The notes under the pieces are model-generated. The model searched no databases. It saw only the letters and a list, made by a program, of their open reading frames with translations, and was not told the origin of the DNA. Below, piece after piece: positions 20,610 to 29,016 of a DNA stretch of 64,000 nt. The position numbers and the translations under genes were made by a program. The stretch's first letter is position 1. Each line of letters opens with the position of its first letter. The stretch comes from Haematobacter missouriensis (GTDB lineage: Bacteria; Pseudomonadota; Alphaproteobacteria; Rhodobacterales; Rhodobacteraceae). The DNA lies in the NCBI RefSeq assembly GCF_000740775.1, contig NZ_JFGS01000007.1, forward strand, positions 1 through 64,000. The letters run 5' to 3'.

Positions 20610-21776
20610 ATGTCCCGACAGAATTACGTATTTACTTCCGAATCCGTTTCGGAAGGTCACCCCGACAAGGTTTGTGACCGGATTTCCGATGCGGTCCTTG
20701 ACGCCTTTCTGACCGAAGAGCCCAATGCCCGCGTCGCTTGCGAAACCTTTGCCACGACGAACTGCGTGGTGGTGGGCGGCGAGGTGGGCCTGTCCGACAA
20801 GGACAAGCTCCACAGCTACATGGAGAAGATCGAGGACATCGCGCGCGCCTGCGTGAAGGACATCGGTTACGAGCAGGACAAGTTCCACTGGGCGACGTTC
20901 AAGCTGAACAACTACTTGCACGAGCAATCCGCCCATATCTCCCAAGGCGTTGACCGGGACGGGGCGGGGGATCAGGGCATCATGTTCGGCTACGCTGTGG
21001 ACGAGACGCCGGAGCTGATGCCCGCGCCGATCCTCTACTCCCACGCCATCCTGCGCCGTCTGGCCGAAGCCCGCAAATCCGGTGAGGCGCCGAGCCTCCG
21101 CCCGGATGCCAAGAGCCAGCTGTCGCTGCGCTATGAGGACGGCAAACCCGTGGAGGTGACCCAGCTTGTCCTCTCCACCCAGCACGCGAGCGAGGATCAG
21201 ACCTCCGACGACATCCGCGCGATCGTGGAGCCCTACATCCGCGAGGTGCTTCCTGACGGCTGGCTGACGGAGAACACCGAATGGTGGGTCAACCCGACGG
21301 GCACTTTCGTCATCGGCGGCCCGGATGGGGACGCGGGGCTGACGGGACGGAAGATCATCGTGGATACCTATGGCGGCGCCGCGCCGCACGGGGGCGGTGC
21401 CTTCTCCGGCAAGGATCCGACCAAGGTGGACCGCTCCGCCGCCTATGCCGCGCGCTATCTGGCGAAGAACGTCGTCGCCTCCGGGCTTGCACAGCGCTGC
21501 ACGCTTCAACTCTCCTATGCCATCGGCGTGGCGAAGCCGCTTTCCATCTATGTGGATACCCACGGCACCGGCGTTGCGGATGAGGCGGAGATCGAACGTG
21601 CCGTCGCGCAGGTCATGGACCTCACGCCGCGCGGCATCCGCGATCATCTGGAGCTCAACCGCCCGGTTTATGCCCGGACCGCGGCTTACGGCCATTTCGG
21701 ACGTCAACCCGACAATGACGGCGGTTTCAGCTGGGAGCGGACCGATCTGGTGGAGGCGCTGAAGCGCGCCGTCTGA
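20610..21776 (+). CDS. metK: S-adenosylmethionine synthetase MetK
   Basis: A 388-residue enzyme making SAM from methionine and ATP. The motifs are [15 protein letters not shown] near the N-terminus, [12 protein letters not shown] (methionine/ATP loop) and [19 protein letters not shown] (phosphate-binding loop). ATG 20610 ([12 protein letters not shown]) is chosen because the upstream in-frame ATG at 20595 is part of the riboswitch ribosome-site element. Translation is expected to fall when SAM or SAH is plentiful. A strong terminator follows at 21816. Confidence 0.97.
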   Translation: MSRQNYVFTSESVSEGHPDKVCDRISDAVLDAFLTEEPNARVACETFATTNCVVVGGEVGLSDKDKLHSYMEKIEDIARACVKDIGYEQDKFHWATFKLNNYLHEQSAHISQGVDRDGAGDQGIMFGYAVDETPELMPAPILYSHAILRRLAEARKSGEAPSLRPDAKSQLSLRYEDGKPVEVTQLVLSTQHASEDQTSDDIRAIVEPYIREVLPDGWLTENTEWWVNPTGTFVIGGPDGDAGLTGRKIIVDTYGGAAPHGGGAFSGKDPTKVDRSAAYAARYLAKNVVASGLAQRCTLQLSYAIGVAKPLSIYVDTHGTGVADEAEIERAVAQVMDLTPRGIRDHLELNRPVYARTAAYGHFGRQPDNDGGFSWERTDLVEALKRAV

Positions 21777-21815
21777 CCCCCTTTTGCTTGACGCGCGGGC
21801 CTTGCCGCGCGAAGA

Positions 21816-21844
21816 GGCCCCGGTATCAGCGACCGGGGCCTTTT
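21816..21844 (+). terminator. intrinsic terminator of metK
   Basis: A perfect 9-bp stem (GGCCCCGGT at 21816-21824, ACCGGGGCC at 21832-21840) with a 7-base loop is followed directly by four T. The T tract ends two bases before the trmB start codon, which leaves no room for a separate ribosome site between terminator and trmB. Confidence 0.88.
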
Positions 21845-21845
21845 C

Positions 21846-22571
21846 ATGACTGACGACCAGAGCGATTCCGCCGCGGGTGCCGAGCGTCCCTGGCGCAATT
21901 TCTATGGCCGTCGCCACGGCAAGACGCTGCGGCCCAGCCAGAAAGGGTATCTCAGCGAGGATCTGGGCCAGTTGCGCCTTCCCGGCGTGACCCATGAGGA
22001 GAACCCGGAGCGCACCGAGCTGGACCTGACACAGCTTTTCGGGGACCGGCCGGTTTGGCTGGAGATCGGCTTCGGTGGTGGTGAGCATCTTGTTCATCAG
22101 GCCGCGCAGAACCCGGAAGTGGGGCTGATCGGTTGCGAGCCCTTCATCAACGGTGTGGCGATGCTGCTTGGCAAGGTGCGGGAGGCGGGTGTCACCAACC
22201 TTCGCCTGCATCCGGGCGACGTGCGCGACCTGTTCGACGTGCTGCCCGACCGCTCCGTCGCGCGGGCTTTCCTGCTCTACCCCGACCCCTGGCCGAAGAA
22301 GCGCCACCATCGCCGTCGTTTCGTGACGCCGGAGTTCCTCGGGCCTCTCCACAGGGTGCTGCGGCCACAGGCCATCCTGCGTGTCGCGACGGATATTCCC
22401 GATTACGTGCGCCAGACGCTGGAGGAGGTGCCGAAGGCGGGCTTCGAATGGCTGGCCGAAGGTCCGTCCGACTGGCGGGAGCCGTGGTCCGACTGGTACT
22501 CCACCCGCTATGAGCAGAAGGCGCTCCGCGAGGGGCGGGTGCCGCATTACCTCACCTTCCGTCGCCTGTAA
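21846..22571 (+). CDS. trmB: tRNA (guanine-N7)-methyltransferase TrmB
   Basis: A 241-residue SAM-dependent methyltransferase for m7G46 of tRNA. The SAM-binding motif is WLEIGFGGGEHLVHQA, and the TrmB signatures FLLYPDPWPKKRHHRRR and SDWYSTRYEQKA are intact. The N-terminal NFYGRRHGKTLRPSQKGYL is typical of alphaproteobacterial members. The start codon comes two bases after the metK terminator, so the message is either read-through product with a weak GGGG ribosome site inside the hairpin arm or nearly leaderless. Confidence 0.95.
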   Translation: MTDDQSDSAAGAERPWRNFYGRRHGKTLRPSQKGYLSEDLGQLRLPGVTHEENPERTELDLTQLFGDRPVWLEIGFGGGEHLVHQAAQNPEVGLIGCEPFINGVAMLLGKVREAGVTNLRLHPGDVRDLFDVLPDRSVARAFLLYPDPWPKKRHHRRRFVTPEFLGPLHRVLRPQAILRVATDIPDYVRQTLEEVPKAGFEWLAEGPSDWREPWSDWYSTRYEQKALREGRVPHYLTFRRL

Positions 22572-22645
22572 CGGCCCAGATAGACCCCAGATAGACCGGC
22601 TCGGTCAGTTCGGCTATGAGGCGGCCAGACCACGGAGGAACCCTC

Positions 22646-23977
22646 ATGACTGCCGAAGCCTCGCCCGCCCCGCTTGTCGTCCGCGCTTCCGCCCCGCTCC
22701 GGGGCAAGGCGACGGTGCCGGGGGACAAGTCCATCTCCCACCGCGCGCTGATCTTCGGGGCGCTTTCCGTGGGCGAGACGCGGATCAGCGGCCTTCTGGA
22801 AGGCGAGGATGTCATCGACACGGCAAAGGCGATGCGGGCCTTCGGGGCGGAAGTGACCCGTCATGGCGAAGGTGCGTGGAGCGTGCATGGCGTGGGCGTC
22901 GGCGGCTTTGCCGAGCCGGAGAGTGTCATCGACTGCGGCAATTCGGGGACGGGCGTGCGGCTCATCATGGGCGCGATGGCGACCTCGCCCATCGTTGCGA
23001 CCTTCACCGGGGATGCGAGCCTCCGCCGCCGTCCCATGGCGCGGGTGACGGATCCTCTGGCTTTGTTCGGAACGGTGGCGCATGGCCGCGCGGGCGGGCG
23101 GTTGCCGATGACCGTCATTGGCGCGCGGGATCCGGTGCCGGTGCGCTACGCCTTGCCCGTGCCGTCGGCGCAGGTGAAATCCGCCGTGCTGCTCGCGGGG
23201 CTGAATGCGCCCGGTGAAACTGTCGTGATCGAGCGGGAGCCGACACGCGACCACACCGAACGGATGCTCCGGGGCTTCGGCGCCACCCTCCGCGTGGAGG
23301 AAACGGCAGAGGGGCAGGCGATCATCCTCACCGGACAGCCGGAGTTGCGTCCCCAGACCGTCGCGGTGCCGCGTGATCCGTCCTCCGCCGCCTTTCCCGT
23401 GGCTGCCGCGCTCATCGTGGAAGGATCGGATATCCGGGTTCCCGGTGTCAGCCGCAACCCGACGCGCGACGGGTTCTACCTGACGCTGGTCGAGATGGGG
23501 GCCGATATCGCCTTCGAGAACGCGCGTGAGGAGGGGGGGGAGCCGGTCGCCGATCTCCGGGTCCGCTTCTCTGCGTTGAAGGGCGTGGACGTGCCGGAGG
23601 ACCGCGCGGCCTCCATGATCGACGAATTCCCCGTTCTGTCCGCCATCGCCGCCTTTGCGGAAGGCCGGACCGTCATGCGCGGAGTGCGTGAGCTGCGGGT
23701 GAAGGAAAGCGACCGGATCGACGCCATGGCGCGCGGGCTGGAATCCTGCGGCGTCACGGTGGAGGAGGAGGAGGACATCTTCATCGTCCACGGTCGTGGC
23801 GCGGAGGGCGTGCCGGGCGGTGCCACGGTCCGCACCCATCTCGACCACCGCATCGCCATGAGTTTCTACGTGCTGGGCCTTGCGGCGCAGCAGCCCGTGA
23901 CGATCGACGACGCGCGCCCGATCGCTACATCCTTCCCCGACTTCCTGCCGCTCATGCAGGCGCTCGCGGAGGGTTGA
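22646..23977 (+). CDS. aroA: 3-phosphoshikimate 1-carboxyvinyltransferase (EPSP synthase), class II-like
   Basis: A 443-residue shikimate-pathway enzyme. Class II-type signatures are present: [31 protein letters not shown] (Arg-X-His-X-Glu) and NPTRDG. The conserved loop around residue 100 reads [11 protein letters not shown], with Gly rather than the Ala seen at the matching place in the Agrobacterium CP4 enzyme. ATG 22646 is chosen over 22616 because GGAGG lies eight bases upstream. The gene follows trmB by 74 bases and overlaps or abuts allA. Confidence 0.95.
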   Translation: MTAEASPAPLVVRASAPLRGKATVPGDKSISHRALIFGALSVGETRISGLLEGEDVIDTAKAMRAFGAEVTRHGEGAWSVHGVGVGGFAEPESVIDCGNSGTGVRLIMGAMATSPIVATFTGDASLRRRPMARVTDPLALFGTVAHGRAGGRLPMTVIGARDPVPVRYALPVPSAQVKSAVLLAGLNAPGETVVIEREPTRDHTERMLRGFGATLRVEETAEGQAIILTGQPELRPQTVAVPRDPSSAAFPVAAALIVEGSDIRVPGVSRNPTRDGFYLTLVEMGADIAFENAREEGGEPVADLRVRFSALKGVDVPEDRAASMIDEFPVLSAIAAFAEGRTVMRGVRELRVKESDRIDAMARGLESCGVTVEEEEDIFIVHGRGAEGVPGGATVRTHLDHRIAMSFYVLGLAAQQPVTIDDARPIATSFPDFLPLMQALAEG

Positions 23978-23979
23978 GG

Positions 23980-24468
23980 ATGCACCAGATCACCATACAG
24001 CCGCTGACGGCGGCGGCCTTCGCTCCCTTTGGCGATATCCTTTCCGCCGATGGGACCGCCGACCGGATCATCAATCAGGGTCTCTGTGGCCGCTGGCACG
24101 ACCGGGCCGGACTGGATTTCGGGCCGGAAGGGCGGGCAGGTCTGTCGATCTTCAAGGCGGAGCCTCGCGCCCTGCCGCTGTTGCTCGATCTGGTCGAGCG
24201 GCACCCGGACGGTAGCCAGGCTTTCGTGCCGATGTCGCTCGACCCATTCCTTGTCATCGTCGCACCTGACGAAGGGGGGCGACCCGGGCTGCCGCTGGCC
24301 TTCCTGACCACGGCCGGGCAGGCGATCAACTTCCACCGGGGCACTTGGCACGGGGTGCTGACGCCGCTCCACGCGCCCGGTCTGTTCGCGGTGGTGGACA
24401 GGATCGGCGACACGCCCAATCTTGAGGAATACTGGTTCGACGAGCCCTATACCGTCGTTTCACCCTGA
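23980..24468 (+). CDS. allA: ureidoglycolate lyase AllA
   Basis: A 162-residue cupin-fold lyase splitting ureidoglycolate to glyoxylate and urea in purine (allantoin) breakdown. Family features are PLTAAAFAPFGDIL at the N-terminus, FVPMSLDPFLVIVAP and NFHRGTWHGVLTPL near the C-terminus. ATG 23980 is two bases after the aroA stop; a TTG at 23974 is a less likely start. No other allantoin genes are visible here. Its 3' end overlaps the end of the convergent GAPDH gene by 22 bases. Confidence 0.9.
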   Translation: MHQITIQPLTAAAFAPFGDILSADGTADRIINQGLCGRWHDRAGLDFGPEGRAGLSIFKAEPRALPLLLDLVERHPDGSQAFVPMSLDPFLVIVAPDEGGRPGLPLAFLTTAGQAINFHRGTWHGVLTPLHAPGLFAVVDRIGDTPNLEEYWFDEPYTVVSP

Positions 24469-25475
24469 GGCTGGCGTCCTCCCGCCTGCTCCTGATCCTG
24501 CCGCGCGAGCCGCACCGCCATGTCGATCATGCGGTTGGAAAAGCCCCATTCGTTGTCGTACCAGCCGAAGACGCGCACCATGCCGCCGCCGGTCACGGCG
24601 GTTTCCGGCAGCGCAATCACCACGCTTTCGGGCCGCGCGCGCAGGTCGGTCGAGACCAGCGCGCGCTCCGTCCACCCGAGGACGCCGCCCGCTTCGCGCA
24701 GCGCGGCGTTGACCGCCTGCACGCTGGCCGGGCGGCGGGGCATGAACGTCAGATCCACGGCTGAGACGGAGGCTGTCGGCACCCGCACGGCAGACCCCTC
24801 GACCCGTCCCGCCAGATGGGGCAGCACGATATCCACCAGCCGGGAGGCCGAGGTCGTCGTCGGCACCATGGAGAGTGCGGCAGCCCTGCTCCTCGCAAAG
24901 TCGGCGGCGGGGCTGTCCACTGTGGGTTGGCTACCAGTGTAGCAATGTATGGTGGTCATGTAGCCCGTCTCCACCCCCCACTCCGCATTCAGGAGCCGGA
25001 GCAAGGGCGCGAGCGCGTTTGTCGTGCAGGAGGCGTTGGAGACGATGCGATGCGCGGGCGTCACTTCCGCCTCGTTCGCGCCGATCACGGCCGTGATATC
25101 GGCGCCTCTCGACGGGCCGGAGACGAGCACCCGGCCTGCGCCTGCGTTCAATCCGCGTTCCGCTACCTCCCGGCTGTCCGCTCGGCCCGTGCATTCCATC
25201 AGCACATCGACGCCGGAAAGATCGGCGCGCGACAAGTCTGATTGGCGAAGAAGCGGGATCTCCCGCCCGTCGACCACGAGATGCCCCGCGCGCAGGGCGA
25301 CGCTGCCGGGGTAGGGGCCAAAGACGCTATCGTATTCAAACAGATAGGCGCAGATCTCGGGAGTGGCGATATCGTTCAGAGCGACTATCTCGATATCTCC
25401 CGGGCGCGTGGCCAGCGCTCTCAGCACCGACCGCCCGATGCGCCCGAACCCGTTGATCGCCACGCGAACCGTCAT
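24447..25475 (-). CDS. gap: type I glyceraldehyde-3-phosphate dehydrogenase
   Basis: A 342-residue NAD-binding dehydrogenase. The Rossmann start is VRVAINGFGRIGRSVLRAL, the catalytic Cys lies in SNASCTTNALAP, the catalytic His in TTIHCYTGSQP, and the C-terminal WYDNEWGFSNRM is conserved. Asn-Asp at the end of the second strand (VALNDIA) favours NAD over NADP. ATG 25475 is chosen for its GGAGG ribosome site; the longer frame to 25514 has none. It stands alone without pgk or tkt, so it may be a secondary GAPDH. It overlaps allA tail to tail. Confidence 0.88.
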   Translation of the reverse strand: MTVRVAINGFGRIGRSVLRALATRPGDIEIVALNDIATPEICAYLFEYDSVFGPYPGSVALRAGHLVVDGREIPLLRQSDLSRADLSGVDVLMECTGRADSREVAERGLNAGAGRVLVSGPSRGADITAVIGANEAEVTPAHRIVSNASCTTNALAPLLRLLNAEWGVETGYMTTIHCYTGSQPTVDSPAADFARSRAAALSMVPTTTSASRLVDIVLPHLAGRVEGSAVRVPTASVSAVDLTFMPRRPASVQAVNAALREAGGVLGWTERALVSTDLRARPESVVIALPETAVTGGGMVRVFGWYDNEWGFSNRMIDMAVRLARQDQEQAGGRQPQGETTV

Positions 25476-25614
25476 GCCGTTCCCTCCTGTTGCCTCATAC
25501 GTGCCTAGCGGCACGGCGGAAGAAGGCCAAGAGCAAGGCGATCACGCGATTTCGCTTGGCGTCAGGGGCGACTCGGCCTTACGCTGATCGGGCAACCTTC
25601 AGGAGACTGCTCCT

Positions 25615-25779
25615 ATGCCTGTTCGCTCTGTCCGCCGCTCTGGGTCGCTGGCTCGTGCCGGGTCGCTCATCAAACGTATGGGGGAGGCTTTGAAAGCTGC
25701 GGTAGCCGGGCCAATGCGGGCGCCAGATGCGCTACCGGTGCCGATCCGGGTGACGAAACAACCAATGCGTCGTCGGTGA
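25615..25779 (+). CDS. small basic protein, 54 residues, unknown function
   Basis: An ATG frame of 54 codons with AGGAG ten bases upstream (25601-25605) and a strong intrinsic terminator 31 bases after the stop, which makes a self-contained transcription unit. The product starts MPVRSVRRSGSLARAGSLIK, is rich in Arg and Lys (roughly a fifth of residues) and ends PMRRR. I see no membrane segment or signal peptide and do not recognise a family. The opposite-strand frame at 25599-25784 has no such signals. The RNA might instead act as a small regulatory RNA. Confidence 0.55.
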   Translation: MPVRSVRRSGSLARAGSLIKRMGEALKAAVAGPMRAPDALPVPIRVTKQPMRRR

Positions 25780-25810
25780 TTCACGGGTTCCTTCGGATCA
25801 GATGACGGAA

Positions 25811-25834
25811 GGGCCGGATCGACCGGCCCTTTTT
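25811..25834 (+). terminator. intrinsic terminator after the small 25.6-kb gene
   Basis: A perfect 7-bp GC-rich stem (GGGCCGG, loop ATCGA, CCGGCCC) is followed directly by five T. It ends the unit containing the 54-codon frame. The next 266 bases up to the SOS box hold nothing recognisable. Confidence 0.88.
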
Positions 25835-26100
25835 GATTCGCCCGTCTTGTCTGGCGAGTGGCGGGAACCGCAGCAACCGTGCCGGCGTGATTTCCCGAGA
25901 GCCTGGACTAACCAGGTGGGTGCCAGATACCGGGACCAGGATCCCGGCAGAGCCAGCCCCCTCGGAAATGCTTATCGGCCACTGGAAAAAAGCCTGCGCA
26001 CGTGAGGAGCAGAACCCGCCTCCGCAAAAATAGGCCCGACCAGCGACGGCCACAAGAGCCTGTCGCGCAAAAGATGTGATCACCCCTCGGCTGGACAGAC

Positions 26101-26115
26101 GTTCTCTCTCTGTTC
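26101..26115 (+). promoter_or_regulatory. LexA (SOS) box upstream of mmcB
   Basis: GTTC, seven bases, GTTC: an exact match to the alphaproteobacterial LexA operator GTTC-N7-GTTC. It ends 11 bases before the mmcB start codon. LexA bound here would block transcription or initiation of mmcB until DNA damage. Confidence 0.85.
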
Positions 26116-26126
26116 ATAGTCGCGCC

Positions 26127-26597
26127 ATGCAGCCCCACTCCATTCCCCTTCCCAGTCTTCAACCGGGACAGCTTCTCCAACGCGGCGTGAGCCGTCACCT
26201 TCTCTCCCTCGGCTTTGCGACGGTAGAGGAGCTGGTGCCCGCTCCCGGCCTCCGCGTGGACGTCATGGCGCTCGGCCCGAAGGGAGAAATCTGGGTGGTC
26301 GAATGCAAGTCATGCCGCGCCGATTTCGCAGGCGACAGGAAGTGGCAAGGCTATCTGGAATGGTGTGATCGATTCTTCTGGGCTGTCGATGCCGATTTTC
26401 CTGCCGATCTCTTGCCCGATGGCACGGGCCTGATCCTTGCTGACAGTTATGATGCGGAAATCCGCCGCCTCGGGCCGGAGACGCCGCTTGCTGGAGCCCG
26501 CCGCAAGCTCCTGACGCAGAAATTCGCGCGCCACGCAGCGCTAAGGCTGCAGACGCTTCGTGATCCCGGTGCTGGGGCCGGAGGACCGCGGTTTTGA
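26127..26597 (+). CDS. mmcB: MmcB family DNA repair protein
   Basis: A 156-residue protein of the MmcB family, named for mitomycin C sensitivity in Caulobacter. The core is nuclease-like: RVDVMALGPKGEIWVVECKS has the D-X(n)-E-X-K pattern of PD-(D/E)XK enzymes, followed by KWQGYLEWCDRFFWAVD. ATG 26127 was chosen over the longer frame because the family begins there and the LexA box lies just upstream. The SOS box agrees with the known LexA control of mmcB in Caulobacter. Confidence 0.88.
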   Translation: MQPHSIPLPSLQPGQLLQRGVSRHLLSLGFATVEELVPAPGLRVDVMALGPKGEIWVVECKSCRADFAGDRKWQGYLEWCDRFFWAVDADFPADLLPDGTGLILADSYDAEIRRLGPETPLAGARRKLLTQKFARHAALRLQTLRDPGAGAGGPRF

Positions 26598-27452
26598 CGG
26601 ATTGCCTCACTGGCGTCGGCGGATGCGGCTCTTATCGGTTGTGATTACGCTAATGTAGCAACGGGGCTTTGGCGTAGAGGCGAATTGCGGCGGCACCATG
26701 CTTTTCCGTGCCCGACCCGCAGTGGCAGTCACGACTCTGGCTGCGTCAGGCAGGACCGACGGGCCAAAACTCTCCCTGCAACTTCTCGGGAAGCCGGTCT
26801 GACATCACGCACGAGGTTTGCCGGATTCGCTGCTCCAGCTTCCGCGGACACTCGTCCATCAGCCGTCCATCAGCGTTCGGACGGACCTGACAGGGCAATT
26901 CATCTGTCACGAAGCCGCCGTGAGCCGCAGGTGTCAGAGCAATCTGCGCGTCCCTCGCCAAGAGCACCATCGCCGCCCAAACACCCTGATCGCGGGGAGA
27001 GCAACTGACTGGCGCAGTTCCCCTCTCTCTGGGGTGCGCCGCACCCTCCGCGCCCGGAGGGACCAGATCGACATGTCGCAGGAAGCGGTCGGGCTCATGG
27101 CCCGAAGAACCCGTTGCGATGCCGTTTTGCCTGTCATTCAGCCCCCGGTGAGGAGGGGGATTGCTGCTCCTCCGGCGTGGGGGCCCGAGGTTTCCTATGG
27201 GATCCCCGGTCCCTCTCGGCGCACCGCCGGGCGTGATCAAATCACCACCAAGTGTCTCCGGCAGACTGGAAACCACCCCGCGCCCGCTCAAACCTGAGGT
27301 CCAGCGAAACGAGGCGGAGCCGGAGCGCGCCCAAGCCTGACTTCCGCCTCGGGGTGTAGGATCCCACAGGCGGTGATCCTCAAGTCGGAGCCGCTGATTC
27401 CGAAGCGAACGGTCGTGGCCTTGGCCCTCGAACAGGCCCGAGCCGGAAGCCT
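26598..27452 (+). other. 855-base stretch without recognisable genes
   Basis: Frames of 107-181 codons exist on both strands (for example 26746-27291 minus and 26818-27297 plus) but their translations are full of Arg, Pro and Gly runs, have no domain, no ribosome site and no clear preference between strands. No RNA gene or terminator was seen. It may be decayed DNA. Confidence 0.5.
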
Positions 27453-27674
27453 TCAGCGCTTCGGCTTGCCCTTCGGCGAAGGCTCCGACCCGCCCATACT
27501 GCGCGCAGCTTCCGCTGCGGCCCGAAGCTCTTCGGCGATTTCCTCCGCCTCCTCGGGGTCGAAGTCGAGCGGCAGCTCCATGCCTTCCGCTTCGACATAG
27601 ATTCGCACCATCCCGAGGGAGGTGGGTCCGATCTGGAGATTGGCGGCGACTTCGCTTTCCTTGTTGATACCCAT
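27453..27674 (-). CDS. DUF6324-like small acidic protein
   Basis: A 73-residue soluble protein: MGINKESEVAANLQIGPTSL, then MVRIYVEAEGMELPLDFDPEEAEEIAEELRAAAEAARS and a Lys-rich end. It matches the pattern of short Rhodobacterales proteins annotated as DUF6324; the function is unknown. ATG 27674 was chosen over the longer frame to 27746 because the conserved region starts there and the extra residues look random. Its start lies 128 bases before tRNA-His on the other strand. Confidence 0.7.
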   Translation of the reverse strand: MGINKESEVAANLQIGPTSLGMVRIYVEAEGMELPLDFDPEEAEEIAEELRAAAEAARSMGGSEPSPKGKPKR

Positions 27675-27802
27675 AGTGTTCCCCTTGGTGCCGGTGGTTG
27701 CGCCCCCTTCGGGCTTCAGAGCGGTTGGATATGCCCCCTTCGTCATTTGATCAAGCGATGGGTCTTGCCAAAGCCCTCTATGAAGGGTAAATCGCCCCCC
27801 GT

Positions 27803-27879
27803 GCCGCCTTAGCTCAGTTGGTTAGAGCACCAGATTGTGGATCTGGGGGTCCCCCGTTCGAGCCGGGGAGGCGGTACCA
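27803..27879 (+). tRNA. tRNA-His (anticodon GTG)
   Basis: A full 77-base cloverleaf with encoded CCA. Acceptor stem GCCGCCT/AGGCGGT, D-arm with GCTC/GAGC, anticodon stem CCAGA/TCTGG around loop TTGTGGA (anticodon GTG), T-stem CCCCG/CGGGG around TTCGAGC, discriminator A73. The base before position 1 is T, so there is no encoded G-1. With A73 this fits the alphaproteobacterial tRNA-His, which lacks the G-1 identity element found in most organisms. Confidence 0.97.
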
Positions 27880-28465
27880 CCGAACCAGGCGATATGTTTG
27901 AGTTTTCTGTCGAGCTCGGAAGACATTGGGAAATTCGCCTTCAATCTGTCAGGTTGGATTTTTTCCCGCAGTTCGCCGCTTCTGAACGACTTTGGCTGCG
28001 GATACATCCCATTTTGTCGTCTCTCGGACGTCAGGCTTTTTGAGTGCTGCATGGGCGTCTTCGAAGCACCTGCCTTTCTGTCGTCGGTGAGTCGGCGTGA
28101 TACGTGGTGCAATCCAGGCCTTTCGCCAATCGCGACGGGGAGGCGCTGGCCGTCATATCGGCTTCGATCCGGTTTTGCCGTCACTTTCCACGTGGCGGTT
28201 CCGCGGATCGCATCGGGCGCTCTCTGCGGCCGTGTTCCGCGCGAGATACGGGCCCCGCAACGGCATTTCGACCCATGCTGTTCGCGGCCGACTTTGCTGC
28301 GATGCCGGCTCCGTATGGACTGTTGTCGATCCGCTCTTGTCGTGCGCGTAGGCGCGCTATCCTTTGCGTAGTCCTGACGTGCTACGCACAGACGCCGGGG
28401 TGTTGGGGGTGCAGGGTGGAAAGCTGCTCTGCACCCCCGTATTCGGCCAATTTCCGCATTGCAGA
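27880..28465 (+). other. 586-base stretch after tRNA-His without recognisable genes
   Basis: The first part looks more AT-rich than its neighbours. Frames on both strands (such as 27835-28371 plus, which reads through the tRNA, and 27822-28469 minus) show no domain or signal. An inverted repeat of 10 bp lies at 28405-28414 and 28429-28438 but has no T tract on either side. No integrase gene or repeated tRNA end was found, so use of the tRNA as an attachment site is not supported. Confidence 0.5.
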
Positions 28466-28777
28466 TCATTGCCCGAGCGGAGGAACATACAGGCAGCGCG
28501 CGCGACTTGCGACGACGCAGAGGTGAAAGTCCTCGTCCTCACTCTTCTGTATCGTCCGACTGTTATACGGGATGACGGCATGGAACGGTGCATCCATGAG
28601 AGGATACTGGCCGGCCCTCAGGTCGATTTCCCACCCGTCCTTGGTGGCATGAACCGCGGAGGCGGGGATCGGCGCGCAATCCTGCCCGGAGCAGCAATAA
28701 GCGCTGTACCAGCTATGAGGGAGCGCGGGGGATGCGGCCAGAAGAGCAGCACACAGGATCAGGCGGGAAAGCTTCAT
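28466..28777 (-). CDS. small secreted Cys-containing protein, unknown function
   Basis: A 103-residue protein with a clear Sec signal peptide (MKLSRLILCAALLAASPALP) and a mature region starting HSWYSAYCCSGQDCAPIP. This His-X-Trp-Tyr...Cys-Cys...Asp-Cys motif, together with a later FHLCVVASRARCLYVPP, recurs in short exported proteins of alphaproteobacteria. Paired Cys suggest disulphides in the periplasm. ATG 28777 was chosen over 28792 because AAGGAA precedes it and the signal peptide starts there. It stands alone. Function unknown. Confidence 0.72.
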   Translation of the reverse strand: MKLSRLILCAALLAASPALPHSWYSAYCCSGQDCAPIPASAVHATKDGWEIDLRAGQYPLMDAPFHAVIPYNSRTIQKSEDEDFHLCVVASRARCLYVPPLGQ

Positions 28778-28959
28778 CGCAATTCCTTCCACGTAGCGGA
28801 CCCTCCACGCGGGCGGGTGCCAGACAGGTCTGTGGACTTCGGCTCAGACAGCTAGAAGCGGCAGCGAAACGGCGCGTGGTGGGCGAGTGCCGTGACAAAA
28901 GTGTAGACCGGTTCCAAACCTTAGCGAGGGCAGACGGCCCTCTACCGTGCGATTGAGTG

Positions 28960-28990
28960 AAAAAAGGCCATGCGCCGGTCACGCATGGCC
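28960..28990 (-). terminator. intrinsic terminator of the surE-pcm-nlpD operon
   Basis: Read on the minus strand, a perfect 9-bp stem (GGCCATGCG, loop TGACCGG, CGCATGGCC) is followed by six T. It lies 27 bases downstream of the stop of the NlpD-like gene. This is the clearest terminator in the window. Confidence 0.93.
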
Positions 28991-29016
28991 TGATAAACCG
29001 GCAATGACCGGAAATG

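Noticed and set aside
26746-27291. 181-codon minus frame as a hypothetical gene
   Set aside because: No ribosome site, biased low-complexity translation, and an equally long frame on the opposite strand.
27803-27879. tRNA-His as an integration site for a genomic island
   Set aside because: No integrase gene and no repeat of the tRNA 3' end was found in the following sequence.
28405-28438. 10-bp inverted repeat as a terminator
   Set aside because: No T tract on either strand and a 14-base loop; left as an unexplained repeat.
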